Part shown: positions 7,332-9,139 of the stretch, in pieces
How the letters are laid out: every line of letters starts with the position of its first letter
How positions within the stretch are numbered: the first letter of the stretch is position 1
Source of the DNA: Burkholderiales bacterium
GTDB taxonomy: Bacteria > Pseudomonadota > Gammaproteobacteria > Burkholderiales > Burkholderiaceae_D
NCBI GenBank assembly: GCA_028868455.1
Contig: JAGWUK010000081.1
Coordinates: 1-9,139, forward strand
Direction of reading: 5' to 3'
Length of the DNA stretch: 9,139 bases
Program-made: the position numbers and the translations under genes
The notes under the pieces: model-generated
Told to the model about the DNA's origin: nothing
Seen by the model: the letters and a program-made list of their open reading frames with translations, nothing else
Databases searched by the model: none

Positions 7332-7368
7332 GAACAAATAGGTTTTGTTCGTTTATCGACAAACAAAA
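7332..7368 (+). promoter_or_regulatory. Mutually exclusive hairpins between dusB and fis
   Basis: GAACAAA (7332-7338) and TTTGTTC (7344-7350) form a perfect 7-bp stem with a TAGGT loop starting right after the dusB stop. TTTTGTT (7343-7349) is also perfectly complementary to AACAAAA (7362-7368), so the middle segment can pair with only one partner at a time. The stems are AT-rich and weak, so a regulatory role is speculative. Confidence 0.35.
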
Positions 7369-7406
7369 TTCGCCGCCCGGCATAACCGAACAGTGATAAA
7401 AACAGC

Positions 7407-7640
7407 ATGAGCAAAGATAGTATTCAGGACGCCGTCCACAAAAATCTGGAAAAATACTTCCGTGATCTGGGTGAACAACCCGCTTCTAATATTTACGACA
7501 TGGTCGTGTTGGCAGTTGAAAAACCGATGTTGGAAATGGTCATGACGCGTGCCTCCAGCAATCAATCGCAAGCAGCCGACATGTTGGGCATCAATCGCAA
7601 TACTTTGCGCAAAAAATTACAACAGCACGGCTTACTGTAA
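7407..7640 (+). CDS. fis: DNA-binding protein Fis
   Basis: Fis is a small homodimeric nucleoid protein that bends DNA and controls rRNA and growth-phase genes. The 77-residue product matches the family: an N-terminal helical dimer region including [19 protein letters not shown] (28-46), then the helix-turn-helix [20 protein letters not shown] (52-71) and the C-terminal QQHGLL. It is shorter than the 98-residue E. coli protein because it lacks part of the flexible N-terminal arm that contacts partners such as Hin invertase; short Fis is normal in betaproteobacteria. The gene follows dusB after 75 bases, the pairing conserved across proteobacteria, and is probably cotranscribed with it. No Shine-Dalgarno sequence precedes the ATG, the only plausible start. 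A hairpin and T-run follow, before purH. Confidence 0.96.
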   Translation: MSKDSIQDAVHKNLEKYFRDLGEQPASNIYDMVVLAVEKPMLEMVMTRASSNQSQAADMLGINRNTLRKKLQQHGLL

Positions 7641-7645
7641 GCGCT

Positions 7646-7675
7646 CGTGGCAACTGCCACGTCACCGATTTTTTT
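7646..7675 (+). terminator. Possible weak terminator or attenuator between fis and purH
   Basis: CGTGGC (7646-7651) and GCCACG (7656-7661) form a 6-bp GC-rich stem with an AACT loop six bases after the fis stop. Seven T residues (7669-7675) follow, but seven bases separate stem and T-run, whereas a typical terminator has none to two. It may be a weak terminator, an mRNA-end stabiliser, or leader structure for purH. Confidence 0.4.
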
Positions 7676-7692
7676 ACTTTTCAGTCCTTATC

Positions 7693-9139
7693 ATGATCAA
7701 ACAAGCTCTCATTTCTGTCTCCGACAAGACCGGTGTGCTCGATTTTGCACGTGAATTATCTGCCCTCGGCGTCAAGCTTTTGTCGACAGGCGGCACCGCA
7801 AAATTGCTCGCGGAGAATGGCTTACCCGTTACCGAAGTGGCGGATTACACTGGCTTCCCTGAGATGCTGGATGGTCGTGTGAAGACCTTGCACCCCAAAG
7901 TACACGGAGGCATTCTTGCCCGCCGCGACTTTCCGGAGCATGTCGCGGCGTTGGAGCAACACGGTATCCCGACGATTGATATGGTAGTTGTCAATCTTTA
8001 TCCATTTCAGCAAACGGTTGCAAAAACTGAGTGCTCACTTGAAGATGCCATTGAGAACATCGATATCGGCGGCCCAACTATGCTGCGTTCTTCGGCAAAA
8101 AATCACAAAGATGTCGTTGTGATCGTTGACCCTCTGGATTACGGCAAAGTTTTAAGCGAAATGAAAGCGAACCAGAATTCGGTCAGCTACGACACAAAAT
8201 TCAGCCTGGCAAAAAAAGTCTTTGCACACACGGCGCAATATGATGGTGCAATTACCAATTACCTGACAAGTCTGGGCGAAGACAAAGCCCATGCGACTCG
8301 CAGCATCTATCCGCAAACGCTGAACCTGCATTTCGAAAAAGTCCAGGAAATGCGCTATGGTGAAAATCCGCATCAGTCAGCTTCTTTCTATCGCGAGTTG
8401 AAAACTGTTGATGGCGCGCTCGCCAATTACCGTCAATTACAGGGTAAAGAACTTTCTTATAACAATATCGCCGATGCAGATGCCGCGTGGGAATGTGTTA
8501 AATCATTCGCAGAAACTGCGTGCGTCATCGTCAAGCATGCTAATCCTTGCGGCGTTGCCGTTGGTGCGACTCCTTTTGAGACATATAGCAAAGCATTACA
8601 AACCGATCCTACTTCTGCTTTTGGCGGCATTATTGCCTTTAACCGAGAATTGGATGGCAAAGCAGCTGAAATCGTCGCAAAGCAATTTGTTGAAGTCTTG
8701 ATAGCGCCGGCCTTCACGGACGAGGCCGTGCAGATTTTCTCTGCCAAACAAAATGTCCGCTTGCTGGAAATCCCGCTGGGAAATGGCATTAATCAATACG
8801 ACCTGAAACGTGTTGGTGGCGGCCTGTTGGTACAGGCGCCGGATTCGAAGAATGTTGAGGTCAACGAGCTCCGTGTCGTTTCGAAGCTGCAACCTAGTCC
8901 ACAACAAATGGCGGACATGCTCTTTGCCTGGCGAGTTGCAAAATTCGTCAAATCGAATGCGATTGTGTTCTGCGGCAATGGCATGACTTTGGGCGTAGGC
9001 GCAGGACAAATGAGTCGCATTGATTCTGCCCGGATTGCTTCCATCAAAGCACAAAATGCCGGACTGACGCTGACGGGGTCAGCCGTCGCTTCTGACGCCT
9101 TTTTCCCGTTCCGTGATGGATTGGATGTCGTGGTTGATG
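7693..9139 (+). CDS. purH: Bifunctional AICAR transformylase / IMP cyclohydrolase (3' end cut by the window)
   Basis: PurH carries out the last two steps of de novo IMP synthesis: formylation of AICAR with 10-formyl-THF, then ring closure. The 482 complete codons show the N-terminal MGS-like cyclohydrolase domain: LISVSDKTG (residues 6-14), [11 protein letters not shown] (29-39), [13 protein letters not shown] (61-73), NLYPF (101-105) and [16 protein letters not shown] (122-137). The transformylase domain follows, with RYGENPHQ (221-228), the [10 protein letters not shown] block (280-289) carrying the K281-H282 pair expected for catalysis, and [10 protein letters not shown] (308-317). The frame is open at position 9139, and family length (about 520-530) implies some 40 residues are missing. 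The ATG at 7693 puts the first motif where the family has it; no Shine-Dalgarno sequence is seen. It lies 52 bases after fis, behind a hairpin, so it may have its own promoter or share transcripts with dusB-fis. Confidence 0.96.
   Translation, partial: MIKQALISVSDKTGVLDFARELSALGVKLLSTGGTAKLLAENGLPVTEVADYTGFPEMLDGRVKTLHPKVHGGILARRDFPEHVAALEQHGIPTIDMVVVNLYPFQQTVAKTECSLEDAIENIDIGGPTMLRSSAKNHKDVVVIVDPLDYGKVLSEMKANQNSVSYDTKFSLAKKVFAHTAQYDGAITNYLTSLGEDKAHATRSIYPQTLNLHFEKVQEMRYGENPHQSASFYRELKTVDGALANYRQLQGKELSYNNIADADAAWECVKSFAETACVIVKHANPCGVAVGATPFETYSKALQTDPTSAFGGIIAFNRELDGKAAEIVAKQFVEVLIAPAFTDEAVQIFSAKQNVRLLEIPLGNGINQYDLKRVGGGLLVQAPDSKNVEVNELRVVSKLQPSPQQMADMLFAWRVAKFVKSNAIVFCGNGMTLGVGAGQMSRIDSARIASIKAQNAGLTLTGSAVASDAFFPFRDGLDVVVD

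Noticed and set aside
8596..9054. 152-codon minus-strand open frame
   Set aside because: It is antisense to purH and has no recognisable motif.
1..9139. CRISPR array, insertion sequence, prophage, defence or toxin-antitoxin system
   Set aside because: I saw no spaced direct repeats, transposase motifs, tRNA or integrase; every sizeable coding region is a recognised housekeeping gene.

Overview
The window is an ordinary, well-conserved housekeeping stretch of a betaproteobacterial chromosome, most likely from the order Burkholderiales and possibly the Oxalobacteraceae (a Herminiimonas- or Undibacterium-like organism). This rests on recalled family knowledge: the order anmK / M23 endopeptidase / tyrS / dtd / histidine phosphatase and the order dusB / fis / purH, a short 77-residue Fis, a KMSKS-type TyrS, and moderate GC (about half, judged by eye). 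I see no mobile element, CRISPR array, rRNA, tRNA or sign of recent transfer.

Layout. Positions 1-515 (minus strand) carry the N-terminal half of anmK, cut by the window edge. Upstream of it on the same strand is an M23 murein endopeptidase of the MepM/YebA type (574-1941), with an intrinsic terminator between the two (524-556). A 211-base divergent spacer separates this pair from a plus-strand operon tyrS-dtd-histidine phosphatase (2153-4526), whose three genes are joined by two successive ATGA start/stop overlaps. A type II NADH dehydrogenase gene (4700-6028, minus strand) converges on that operon. A second divergent spacer (6029-6272) leads into dusB (6273-7331), fis (7407-7640) and purH (7693 to the window end, truncated).

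How the genes work together. The left pair concerns peptidoglycan turnover: the endopeptidase cuts cross-links in the periplasm, and AnmK returns anhydro-muramic acid to metabolism in the cytoplasm. The tyrS-dtd coupling joins tyrosine charging to removal of D-amino acids misattached to tRNA. Ndh feeds NADH electrons to quinone without pumping protons. dusB-fis is the conserved pairing of a tRNA dihydrouridine synthase with the growth-phase nucleoid protein Fis. purH performs the last two steps of IMP synthesis.

I found no previously undescribed system. The points worth a second look are small: a near absence of Shine-Dalgarno sequences, uncertain starts for dusB and tyrS, a proline in the Dtd SQxxT motif, a cysteine beside the DusB active site, and hairpins between genes at three junctions.
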